From: DASPHG01 sp963748315
Lineage (GTDB): Bacteria; Actinomycetota; Thermoleophilia; Solirubrobacterales; Thermoleophilaceae
Reading direction: 5' to 3'
DNA length: 64,000 nucleotides
Assembly: GCA_963748315.1 (NCBI GenBank)
Contig: CAVVIK010000008.1
Span: 1 to 64,000, forward strand
Made by a program: the position numbers and the translations under genes. Positions 52,421 through 60,194 of the stretch are shown here, piece after piece. Within the stretch, counting starts at the first letter, position 1. Each line of letters starts with the position of its first letter. A model generated the notes under the pieces. That model was given only the letters and a program-made list of their open reading frames with translations, did not search any database and had not been told where the DNA came from.

Positions 52421-53664
52421 TGAGCGAGATCCAGGAACGTCTCGAGGAGATCCGCGAGCTCGGCCTGTACCGAAAGCTGCGGCTGATCTCGGGCCCGCAG
52501 GGGCCCCGCGTCCTGCTGGATGGGCGGCCGGTGCTGTTGCTCTGCTCGAACAACTACCTCGGGCTGGCCGACCACCCGCGCGTGCGCGAGGCCGCGGCCG
52601 AGGCCGCCATGCGCTACGGGGTCGGCGCGGGCGCGTCGCGGCTGATCTCGGGGAACATGACGATCCACCGCCGGCTCGAGGAGCAGCTGGCGGAGTTCAA
52701 GGGCACGCCCGCGTGCGTCGTGTTCGGCTCGGGCTACCTCGCGAACACCGGCGTCGTCTCGGCGCTGGCCCGCGAGGGCGACGTCGTCTTCTCGGACGCG
52801 CTCAACCACGCCAGCATCGTGGACGGCTGCCGGCTCTCGCGGGCGGACACCTTCGTGTACGACCACTGCGACGTGGAGCACCTCGAGTGGGGGCTCCAGG
52901 AGGCGGACGGGCGCGGCAGCCTGATCGTCACCGATGGCGTCTTCTCGATGGACGGCGACGTCGCGCCGCTGGCTGAGATCGTCGAGCTGGCGCAGCGCTA
53001 CGACGCGCGCGTGATGGTCGACGACGCCCACGGCGTGGGAGCGCTCGGGCCGGGGGGCCGCGGCGCGGTAGCCGACGCAGGCGTGGAGGACGAGGTCGAC
53101 GTGGTCATGGGGACCTTGGGCAAGGCGCTCGGCTCGTACGGCGCATACGCGTGCTGCGACCGGACGATGGCCAAGTACCTCGTGAACACGGCGCGCTCGC
53201 TGATCTTCTCCACCGCCCTGCCCCCTCCCGCGGTCGCCGGCGCGATCGCCGCGCTCGAGCTGCTGGTCGAGCAGCCCGAGCGGGTGCTGAAGCTGCAGCG
53301 GAACGCCCAGCTGCTGAAGGAGGCCCTCGTCGACGAGGGCGTGCGGACGGAGTCCGAGACGCAGATCCTCCCGATCGTGGTCGGCAACGCCCGCGCGGCG
53401 GTGGCCGCCTCCGAGCGCCTGCTGGAGCGCGGCATCTTCGCCCAGGCGATCCGGCCGCCCACGGTGCCGGACGGCACGTCGCGGCTGCGCCTGGCGGTGA
53501 TGGCGTCGCACTCGGCATCCGAGCTCAAGCCGGCCGCGCGCGAGATCGCGAAGGTCCTCGCCTCGGAAGCGCCGCAGCGCGGCGAGGTCGCCTTCGACTT
53601 CGGAACGCCGGCCGCGGACGAGCCGCCCGCGCGCGTCTTCGACCACCTGAGCGAAGCCGCGTAA
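52420..53664 (+). CDS. bioF: 8-amino-7-oxononanoate synthase
   Basis: PLP enzyme condensing pimeloyl-thioester and alanine. 414 residues from ATG 52420 (GTG 52417 would add one). SNNYLGLADHPRVREAA, GVGAGASRLISGNMTIH, DALNHASIVDGCRLSR, VDDAHGVGALGPGGRG and VVMGTLGKALGSYGA with the PLP-binding Lys. Glycine C-acetyltransferase (Kbl) is the close alternative, but the bioB and bioD neighbours decide. ATGA overlap with bioB. Confidence 0.93.
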   Translation: MSEIQERLEEIRELGLYRKLRLISGPQGPRVLLDGRPVLLLCSNNYLGLADHPRVREAAAEAAMRYGVGAGASRLISGNMTIHRRLEEQLAEFKGTPACVVFGSGYLANTGVVSALAREGDVVFSDALNHASIVDGCRLSRADTFVYDHCDVEHLEWGLQEADGRGSLIVTDGVFSMDGDVAPLAEIVELAQRYDARVMVDDAHGVGALGPGGRGAVADAGVEDEVDVVMGTLGKALGSYGAYACCDRTMAKYLVNTARSLIFSTALPPPAVAGAIAALELLVEQPERVLKLQRNAQLLKEALVDEGVRTESETQILPIVVGNARAAVAASERLLERGIFAQAIRPPTVPDGTSRLRLAVMASHSASELKPAAREIAKVLASEAPQRGEVAFDFGTPAADEPPARVFDHLSEAA

Positions 53665-53673
53665 GAAGGCCGC

Positions 53674-54342
53674 GTGCGCGGCCTGTTCGTAACCGGCACG
53701 GACACGGGTGTCGGCAAGTCGGTGGTGGCCGCCGCGATCTGTGCGGGCCTGGCCGCGCAGGGCCGCAGGGTGGCCGCGTTCAAGCCGGTCGTGACCGGGC
53801 TCGACGACCCGCCGGGCGATTGGCCGTACGACCACGAGCTGCTCGCGTCGGTGACGGGCCAGGAGGCGGCGGCGGTCGCGCCGTGGCAGTTCGGACCGCC
53901 GGCCTCCCCCCACCTCGCCGCCGAGCTGGCCGGCGTGACGCTCGAGCCGCCCGAGCTGCTCGCGGCCGCACGCCGGGCGGGTGCCTACGCCGACGCGCTC
54001 GTGTGTGAGGGGGTCGGCGGCTTGATGGTGCCGATCACGCCCGGGTATCTCGTGCGCGACTTCGCCCTCGACATGCGCATGCCCCTCGTCGTGGCGGCAC
54101 GACCGGGGCTCGGCACGATCAACCACACGCTGCTCACGCTCGAGGCCGCCCGCGCCGCCGGGCTCGACCCGGTTGCGGTGGTCATGACGCCGTGGCCAAC
54201 GGAGCCGAGCCGCCTCGAGCAGTCGAACCGGGAGACCGTCGAGCGACTGGGCACCCTGCCGGTCACGACGCTGCCCGAGTGCACGCCGTCATCGCTGGCC
54301 GACGCCGCGGCGTCGCTGCCGCTTGCGAACTGGCTCGGCTAG
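53674..54342 (+). CDS. bioD: Dethiobiotin synthetase
   Basis: ATP-dependent carboxylation and ring closure of 7,8-diaminopelargonic acid. 222 residues. FVTGTDTGVGKSVVAAA is the P-loop; AAFKPVVTGLDD and VCEGVGGLMVPITPGYLVRD are the family motifs; RPGLGTINHTLLTLE follows. Nine bases after bioF, so in the same operon. The 3' end overlaps the convergent SDR gene. Confidence 0.94.
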   Translation: MRGLFVTGTDTGVGKSVVAAAICAGLAAQGRRVAAFKPVVTGLDDPPGDWPYDHELLASVTGQEAAAVAPWQFGPPASPHLAAELAGVTLEPPELLAAARRAGAYADALVCEGVGGLMVPITPGYLVRDFALDMRMPLVVAARPGLGTINHTLLTLEAARAAGLDPVAVVMTPWPTEPSRLEQSNRETVERLGTLPVTTLPECTPSSLADAAASLPLANWLG

Positions 54343-55046
54343 CTGCGGGCCAGGCTCAGCGTGTTCAGGCCGTAGCCGCCGTCGACCCGGATCACGTTGC
54401 CGGTGATGTAGGCGGCGGCCGGCGACAGCAGGAAGGCGACGGTGCCGGCCACCTCCTCGGGCTCGCCGATTCGCCCGAGCGGGAGTGCCGCAGCCATGCC
54501 TTCCTTCACGGGGTCCGGCAGCGCCTTCACCTTCGGCGTCGCGATCACACCCGGCATCACGACGTTGCAGCGGATCCCGCGCGAGCCCCACTCCGCGGCT
54601 AGCGTCCGGGCCATCCCGACGAGCCCGGCCTTGGCGGCGGTGTAGGCGACCTGGCCGGGGAGGCCGGTCTCCGCCGAGGCCGACGAGATGACCACGATGC
54701 GCCCGTCGGCGGACTCGGCCAGCGCCTCGAACGCGGCGCGAATCACATTGAAGGGGCCGGTGAGGTTGGTGGCGACGTCCTTGTCCCACTCGTCGGCCGC
54801 GAACCGCTCGGCGCGGTGGATCGTGTCGACGACGCCCGCGTTCGCCACGACCGCATCGCACCCGCCGAGCTCGTCGATCAGCTTCGCGACGCCGGCATCC
54901 ACGGCATCGCGGTCGCGCACGTCGAAATCGCCGATGTCGCAGCCCGCGACGGCCCAGCCCGCCTGCTCGAGCTCCGCCACGATCGCCCTGCCGAGCCCGC
55001 CCTCGGCGCCTGTGACGATCGCGCGCCTCCGCGGGTCAGCGCTCAC
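54339..55046 (-). CDS. Short-chain dehydrogenase/reductase (FabG-like)
   Basis: 235 residues. VTGAEGGLGRAIVAEL (Rossmann), NAGVVDTIHRA, ISSASAETGLPGQVAYTAAKAG (Ser and Tyr-xxx-Lys), INVD-type end as GNVIRVDGGYGLNTLS. GTG 55046 overlaps the end of the upstream gene by 11 bases. Lies on the opposite strand between bioD and bioA with no clear biotin role; generic 3-oxoacyl reductase-like. Confidence 0.88.
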   Translation of the reverse strand: MSADPRRRAIVTGAEGGLGRAIVAELEQAGWAVAGCDIGDFDVRDRDAVDAGVAKLIDELGGCDAVVANAGVVDTIHRAERFAADEWDKDVATNLTGPFNVIRAAFEALAESADGRIVVISSASAETGLPGQVAYTAAKAGLVGMARTLAAEWGSRGIRCNVVMPGVIATPKVKALPDPVKEGMAAALPLGRIGEPEEVAGTVAFLLSPAAAYITGNVIRVDGGYGLNTLSLARS

Positions 55047-55740
55047 GCGCGAGCCCGTATCGCTCCCAGTGCTCGTCCGGGATGTCGGCCGGGTCCTTGT
55101 ACCAGTACCAAGTGCACGGATCGTGGTCGAAGTCACCCGGCGGGTGGCTCGGATACACCGGGTAGCCGATCCACTGGATCGGCAGCATCTCGTTCATGAA
55201 GGTGCAGTGCGTGCAGTAGATCGGGAAGCCCTTGCGGTTGTAGGCCCAGTCGTGTTCCTCCTCCATCACCGCGTAGCCGTTCTCGCCCTCGTACCGGCGG
55301 TTCCGCCAGAGCCGCTGGCCTGAGCCGCACGGGTTCATCCGGAAGGTGACCTTCTCGTCGTCCTCCTCGATCTCGAAGGCCCCGGGATTCGGCCCGACGC
55401 CGCTGGTCGAGTGCGCGCGCCAGGTCGCGGCAAGGAGCTGGACGATCTCCTTCCTCGGGCGCGCGTCGATCGCCTCGACCGAGCGCTTCCAGTAGCGCTC
55501 CATCGCCCACTTCTGCGACTCGCCGACGGCCTCTTCGCCGCAGTTCTCCTTGACCCACGTCATCGACGCCGCGATCCCGTCGACCATCATGTCGTGGAGG
55601 AAGCGCCATTCGTGCTTCATCTCCTCGCAGAGGCGCTTCGCGCCCTCGAGATCGCCCGCGTCGATCGCCTCGATGACGCGGTCCATCGTGGGCCGCGACA
55701 TCTCCGTCAACTCCTCGTTTGTGAACCAGCGCTCGCTCAT
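55036..55740 (-). CDS. Conserved hypothetical protein with Cys clusters
   Basis: 234 residues, family not recognised. An N-terminal helical part (NEELTEMSRPTMDRVIEAID... HEWRFLHDMMVDGIAASMTW) is followed by a Cys/Trp-rich part: FRMNPCGSGQRLWRNRR, FPIYCTHCTFMNEM and HDPCTWYWYKDPADIPDEHW. The NPCGSG and CTHC motifs suggest a metal site. A TAGGCT -10 ends 6 nt before ATG 55740, back to back with the divergent gene's promoter. Operon with the FabG-like gene. Confidence 0.75.
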   Translation of the reverse strand: MSERWFTNEELTEMSRPTMDRVIEAIDAGDLEGAKRLCEEMKHEWRFLHDMMVDGIAASMTWVKENCGEEAVGESQKWAMERYWKRSVEAIDARPRKEIVQLLAATWRAHSTSGVGPNPGAFEIEEDDEKVTFRMNPCGSGQRLWRNRRYEGENGYAVMEEEHDWAYNRKGFPIYCTHCTFMNEMLPIQWIGYPVYPSHPPGDFDHDPCTWYWYKDPADIPDEHWERYGLARER

Positions 55741-55746
55741 GGCGCG

Positions 55747-55756
55747 AGCCTAACCT
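55747..55756. promoter_or_regulatory. Overlapping divergent -10 elements
   Basis: TAGGCT on the minus strand (55752-55747) and TAACCT on the plus strand (55751-55756) share a TA step. Starts lie 6 nt (ATG 55740) and 7 nt (ATG 55764) away, so both messages would be leaderless. Confidence 0.5.
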
Positions 55757-55763
55757 CCCTGCC

Positions 55764-56177
55764 ATGGACCAGTTCAACGTCTTCGTCGGCGAGTGGACCA
55801 CCGAAGCCACGCATCCCGCCTTTCCGGACACCGTCGTGCGCGGACAGGTGGCGTTCGAGTGGCTGGAGGGCGAGAAGTTCCTGATCCAACGTGCCGGCAA
55901 CGACCATCCCGACTTCCCCGATTCGGTTTCGGTGATCGGCGAGGTAGACGGGCGAATCGCGATGTATTACTTCGACTCTCGCGGCGTCCACCGGGTATAC
56001 GAGATGGCCCTGGCCGACACCGTCTGGAAGATCTGGCGCGACGCACCGGGCTTCTCGCAGAGGTGCACCGGGACGTTCGAGGAAGACGGCGGCGCGATCA
56101 CCTGGCGCTGGCAGCTCTCGCAGGACGACTCGACCTGGAACGACGACCTCGCAATCACCTACCGGCGCGTTCGGTAG
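55764..56177 (+). CDS. DUF1579-like/lipocalin-type small protein
   Basis: 137 residues: FNVFVGEWTTEATHPAFPDT then FEWLEGEKFLIQRAG, VIGEVDGRIAMYYFDSRGVH, and ITWRWQLSQDDSTWNDDLAI. The pattern is of a beta-barrel similar to DUF1579 and nitrobindin-like proteins; no signal peptide. Function unknown. Ends 1 base before the convergent gene's stop. Confidence 0.72.
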   Translation: MDQFNVFVGEWTTEATHPAFPDTVVRGQVAFEWLEGEKFLIQRAGNDHPDFPDSVSVIGEVDGRIAMYYFDSRGVHRVYEMALADTVWKIWRDAPGFSQRCTGTFEEDGGAITWRWQLSQDDSTWNDDLAITYRRVR

Positions 56178-56178
56178 C

Positions 56179-57673
56179 TCAGTCGCCGCCCTCGGCGGCG
56201 TACTCGACGATCGACTGGTCGACGAGCCACTCGACCGGCGCCTTGTCGTCGGTGTAGACGTCGCCGCCCTCGAGCGCCGGGGCGAGCTTCGATGCGGTCG
56301 CCTCGTACGAGCGGCTCGAGCTCATGGGGGAAGCGGGTGATGGCACGGCGGACCCTGTCCGCCGAGATAGGGGTGTCGCTCGCGAGCACCAGCGTGTTCG
56401 TCGGGTCGACCGGATCGCGTGCGACATCGGCGAAGACGTCTCCCATCGTCGCGCCCAGCACCTTCTCGAGCTCGTCCGAGCCCTCCGGGTGTCCGACGTT
56501 CACGATCACCATGCCGCCGTCGGTGAGCCGGTCCTGGCACAGCTCGAAGAACTCGCGCGTCGTCAGGTAGAACGGGATATAGGGCTGGCGGTACGCGTCG
56601 ACGATGATCGCGTCGTAGTCCTTGTCGACCCGGCGCAGAAACGGCCGCGCGTCCTCGTGGTAGAGGTCGAGCCTGGGGTTGTTCATGTCGAAGTAACGGC
56701 GGCCGATCTCCGACAGCTCGGCGTCGATCTCCACGCCGTCGATCTCGGTCTCCGGTAGGTACTCCTCGTATATCCGCGACGTCGTGCCCGCCGCGTTGCC
56801 GAGGATCGCGATCTGATCCGGGGGCTCCGCACGCGTCGCGAACGGGAGCAAGAGCGTGTTGTCCCAGTAGTCGCCGGTGAGAACGCTGTACGGCTCGTAC
56901 ACGGAGTGCCGGGCCTGCCCCTCGTTCAGCTCGAGTTTGCGCTTGCCGAAGTCGTCCTCGACGACGCGGGCGTACTGGTACGGCGTCTCGACCTCGTAGA
57001 TCACCTTCCCGTCGTCGCTCGCCTTGAGCGTCCCTACGGGGAGTGCGAGCAGGACCACGATCGCCACCGGGGCGAGCGCATAGCGGCGCACCGGGCGAAG
57101 GCCCCACACGGCCACCACCGCGATGACGAGCGCGAACAGGAGGAACGTGCGCCTGGTGCCCACCAGCGGGATCAGGAGCAGCGCTGACACGAGCGTGCCG
57201 AAGAGGCTGCCCGCGGTCGAGAGCGCGTACAGCCGGCCGGCGACCTGGCCGGCGTTCTCCACGCGCTCGACCGCCAGCCTGAGCGCCCACGGCGAGACCG
57301 CGCCCAGGAGCAGCACCGGGATCGCGACCAGCACGAGCACCGCGACCAGCGATCCGAAGAACGCCCCCGCCGAGATCTCGTCCAGGGCGTCGACCGCCAG
57401 GTCGAGCAGCGGGTCGGCCGCGAACGGCACGACCGCCAAGAGCGACGCCGCCGCAAGCGCCACCAGGCAGAGCCCGCGCATCGTCGGGTTGCGATCGGCC
57501 CACCGCCCGCCGAGCCAGTACCCGACGGACAGGGCGACGAGCACGACCCCGATCGTGTTCGCCCAGACGACCGTGGACGCGCCAAAGTACGGAGCGAGCA
57601 GCCGGACGGCGGCGATCTCCGCACCCAGCGAGCCCATCCCGACCACGAACACGAGCAGCGGGAGGGGCGGCAT
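56179..57673 (-). CDS. Spermidine synthase-like protein with membrane domain (frameshifted)
   Basis: About 497 residues. The N-terminal half has at least seven hydrophobic segments (LLVFVVGMGSLGAEIAAVRL, GVVLVALSVGYWLGGRWADR and more); the C-terminal half is an aminopropyltransferase-like Rossmann domain (QIAILGNAAGTTSRIYEEYL, IDGVEIDAELSEIGRRYF, YDAIIVDAYRQPYIPFYLTT). One extra base at 56313-56314 breaks the frame just before the last 40 residues (TDDKAPVEWLVDQSIVEYA). Substrate unknown; the membrane-fused type is common in actinobacteria. Divergent from bioA. Confidence 0.8.
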
Positions 57674-57691
57674 TCCGACCTGCACGATAGC

Positions 57692-57697
57692 TAGCGT
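57692..57697 (+). promoter_or_regulatory. Candidate -10 element, leaderless bioA start
   Basis: TAGCGT ends 7 nt before GTG 57705 in the 31-bp gap to the divergent gene. Confidence 0.4.
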
Positions 57698-57704
57698 CGA
57701 GCCC

Positions 57705-59006
57705 GTGCCGGATGCGCTTCGAGAGGCCGATCGCAGGTACGTCTGGCACCCGTTCACGCAGCAGCGCGGATGGTCGTCGGAGGACGCTCCGATCATCGAG
57801 CGCGCGGAGGGCACGGAGCTGATCGACGCGGAGGGCCGGCGCTACATCGACGGCGTGTCGTCGCTCTGGTGCACGGTCCACGGGCACCGCCACCCGCACA
57901 TCGACGCGGCCGTGAAGGCGCAGCTGGACCGCGTGGCGCACTCCACGATGCTCGGCCTCACCCACCCGGCCGCGATCGAGCTGGCCGAGCGCCTGGTCGG
58001 GATCGCCCCACCCGGGCTGACGCGCGTCTTCTACTCCGACAGTGGCTCGACCGCCACCGAGATCGCGCTCAAGATGGCGTTTCAGTACTGGCAGCAGCAG
58101 GGCGGCGCGGCCGCGCGCAAGACCCGCTTCGTCTCGCTGCGCCACGCCTACCACGGCGACACGGTCGGGTCGGTGTCGGTGGGCGGGATCGACCTGTTCC
58201 ACTCGATGTACCGCCCGCTGCTCTTCGACACCCTCAAGGTCGACCCGGGCGACGCCGACGAGCTCGACTTCGTGCTGTCCGGCTACGCCGGGGAGATCGC
58301 GGCGGTCATCGTCGAGCCGCTGGTGCAGGGCGCCGCCGGGATGATCATGCAGCCGGAGGGTTACCTGGCCGCGGTGCGCGAGCTCTGCGACCGCTACGGC
58401 GCGCTCCTCATCTGCGACGAGGTGGCCACCGGCTTCGGGCGCACCGGCCGCATGTTCGCGTGCGAGCACGAGGGCGTCAGTCCCGACCTCATGTGCGTCG
58501 CCAAGGGGCTGACGGGCGGGTACCTGCCGCTCGCGGCCACCCTCGCGACCGAGACGATCTACGAGGGCTTTCTAGGTGAGTTTCACGAGTTCCGGACGTT
58601 CTTCCACGGCCACACGTACACGGGCAATCCGCTCGCGTGTGCTGCCGCGCTCGCCACGCTCGACGTCTTCGAGCAGGAGCGCACGCTGGAGCAGCTCCAG
58701 CCGAAGATCGCCCTGCTCGAGGCGCTGCTCGCCGACGTGGCCGCGCTCCCGGCGGTGCGCGAGGTCCGCCAGCGCGGCTTCATGGTGGGAATCGAGCTCG
58801 GGGAGTTCCCGCTCGACGCCCGGATGGGACACCGGGTCACGCTCGAGGCGCGCAGGCGCGGCGCGATCGTGCGGCCCCTTGGCGACGTCGTCGTCCTGAT
58901 GCCGCCGCTGTCGATATCCGAGCGCCAGCTCACGCGGCTCGTGGCGATCATCACGGACGCGATCACGGCGGCCACCGGCGGGGCGGAACTGCCTGCCGCC
59001 GCCTGA
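57705..59006 (+). CDS. bioA: Adenosylmethionine--8-amino-7-oxononanoate aminotransferase
   Basis: PLP aminotransferase making 7,8-diaminopelargonate in biotin synthesis. 433 residues. YVWHPFTQQRGWSSEDAPII (BioA-typical WHPFTQ), GVSSLWCTVHGHRHPHIDAA, YSDSGSTATEIALKMAFQYW, LRHAYHGDTVGSVSVGGIDL, ICDEVATGFGRTGRMFACEH and CVAKGLTGGYLPLAATL with the Lys. Start GTG 57705. Separated from bioBFD by 3.4 kb of unrelated genes, so under its own promoter. Confidence 0.95.
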   Translation: MPDALREADRRYVWHPFTQQRGWSSEDAPIIERAEGTELIDAEGRRYIDGVSSLWCTVHGHRHPHIDAAVKAQLDRVAHSTMLGLTHPAAIELAERLVGIAPPGLTRVFYSDSGSTATEIALKMAFQYWQQQGGAAARKTRFVSLRHAYHGDTVGSVSVGGIDLFHSMYRPLLFDTLKVDPGDADELDFVLSGYAGEIAAVIVEPLVQGAAGMIMQPEGYLAAVRELCDRYGALLICDEVATGFGRTGRMFACEHEGVSPDLMCVAKGLTGGYLPLAATLATETIYEGFLGEFHEFRTFFHGHTYTGNPLACAAALATLDVFEQERTLEQLQPKIALLEALLADVAALPAVREVRQRGFMVGIELGEFPLDARMGHRVTLEARRRGAIVRPLGDVVVLMPPLSISERQLTRLVAIITDAITAATGGAELPAAA

Positions 59007-59045
59007 CTTCCGCCTGACTTGTTACCGTGCTGGGCGCTTTGTAGG

Positions 59046-59196
59046 TAAGCCGAGTCCCCGCCTCTCAGAGGGCGGGGAGCGGGGGAACCACAGGCCGGTC
59101 ACCCGGCCGGGGGCGAATCGCGACACAGCCGCCGCGTAGCGCACTCTTTCAGCGCGAGCCCGTCAGCTAACCCCGTAGGCCCGGAAAGAGAGAGGT
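59046..59196 (+). ncRNA. Cyclic di-AMP riboswitch (ydaO/yuaA)
   Basis: Conserved blocks of the ydaO motif in order: GCCGAGTCC (59049-59057), GAGCGGGGGAACCA (59077-59090), GGGGCGAATCGCGA (59110-59123) and CCCGTCAGCTAACCCC (59159-59174), followed by a purine-rich stretch ending AGAGAGGT that includes the ribosome-binding site. It precedes an NlpC/P60 gene, a known target class. The class normally switches off when c-di-AMP binds. A second copy lies at 60027. Confidence 0.9.
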
Positions 59197-59205
59197 CTCA
59201 ACTTC

Positions 59206-59964
59206 ATGACGGCTCGTGTACGCGTTGGCGTACTTGCACTGATTGCGACAGGGGCGGCCGCCCTCCCAGCCGACGCGTCGGCCGCGACTTACGGCTCGCG
59301 CACCATGCGCGAGGGAATGAGCGGGAAGGACGTCAAGCAGCTTCAGCGCTATCTGACGGCCGCCGGCCATTCCACGACGGCCGATGGCGAATTCGGCCCT
59401 CTGACGGCCAAGAGCGTGCGCCGGTTCGAGCGCGCAGACGGCCGCCCGGTGAACGGGGTCGTGCCGCGCAAGGACGCCAACGCCATCGAGCGGGCCGCCA
59501 CGAAGGCCGAGCCCCAGCAGACCGAGCCCGTCGAGGACACGGCGCCGACGGAGACGGGCCGCGCACGGATCACCAGTGACGGGCTGGCCGTGGCGCCCGC
59601 GGACGCTCCTCCGGAGGTCCAGCAGGTGATCGAGGCCGGCAACGAGATCGCCAAGAAGCCGTACAAGTACGGCGGCGGCCACGGCGACTGGACCGATTCC
59701 GGCTACGACTGCTCCGGGTCGGTCTCGTACGCGCTCCACGCCGCGGGATTGCTGAACCGCCCGAAGGACTCCGGCGAGCTCATGAGCTGGCGCTTCTCGG
59801 GCCGAGGCGAGTGGATCACCGTCTTCGCCAACTCCGGGCACGTGTACATGAAGGTCGCGGGGCTCCGCTTCGACACGAGCGGGCTCGACGAGGACGGCAC
59901 CCGCTGGCATGACACGCGCCGGAGCCGGGAGGGCTACGTAGCCCGGCATCCACGCGATCTTTGA
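59206..59964 (+). CDS. Peptidoglycan-binding NlpC/P60-like protein
   Basis: 252 residues, secreted (signal peptide ALIATGAAALPADASA). One PG_binding_1 repeat (MREGMSGKDVKQLQRYLTAA, GEFGPLTAKSVRRFERADG) and a C-terminal papain-like domain: PYKYGGGHGDWTDSGYDCSG with catalytic Cys, ANSGHVYMKVAGLRF with catalytic His. Likely a cell-wall endopeptidase. ATG 59206 follows the first c-di-AMP riboswitch. Paralogue of the gene at 60195. Confidence 0.9.
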   Translation: MTARVRVGVLALIATGAAALPADASAATYGSRTMREGMSGKDVKQLQRYLTAAGHSTTADGEFGPLTAKSVRRFERADGRPVNGVVPRKDANAIERAATKAEPQQTEPVEDTAPTETGRARITSDGLAVAPADAPPEVQQVIEAGNEIAKKPYKYGGGHGDWTDSGYDCSGSVSYALHAAGLLNRPKDSGELMSWRFSGRGEWITVFANSGHVYMKVAGLRFDTSGLDEDGTRWHDTRRSREGYVARHPRDL

Positions 59965-59970
59965 GCACAT

Positions 59971-59993
59971 AACCGCTGGAAACTCGCGGTTTT
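59971..59993 (+). terminator. Candidate weak intrinsic terminator
   Basis: AACCGC and GCGGTT arms with a 9-base loop, running into a short TTT, 7 bases after the NlpC/P60 stop codon. Confidence 0.4.
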
Positions 59994-60026
59994 CGCGAAG
60001 CGGGCTGCTACTCTGCCCGGCTTCGT

Positions 60027-60186
60027 AAGCCACCTGCCGAATCTCCGGCCGCCGCCGGCCGGGGAGCGGGGGAACCAATGGCCGCTCAGCGGCCAAGGGG
60101 CGAATCGCGACACAGCCGTTGCGTAGCGCAGCTCTTTCAGCGCGAGCCCGTCAGCTAACCCCGCAGGCGCCAGAAAGAGAGAGGTG
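60027..60186 (+). ncRNA. Cyclic di-AMP riboswitch (ydaO/yuaA), second copy
   Basis: Same blocks as the copy at 59046: GCCGAATC (60037-60044), GAGCGGGGGAACCA (60064-60077), GGGGCGAATCGCGA (60097-60110), CCCGTCAGCTAACCCC (60147-60162) and GAAAGAGAGAGG before the ATG. Stems between blocks differ in sequence but keep pairing (for instance GGCCGC / GCGGCC at 60080-60093), as expected for a conserved RNA. Confidence 0.9.
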
Positions 60187-60194
60187 CGACACGC

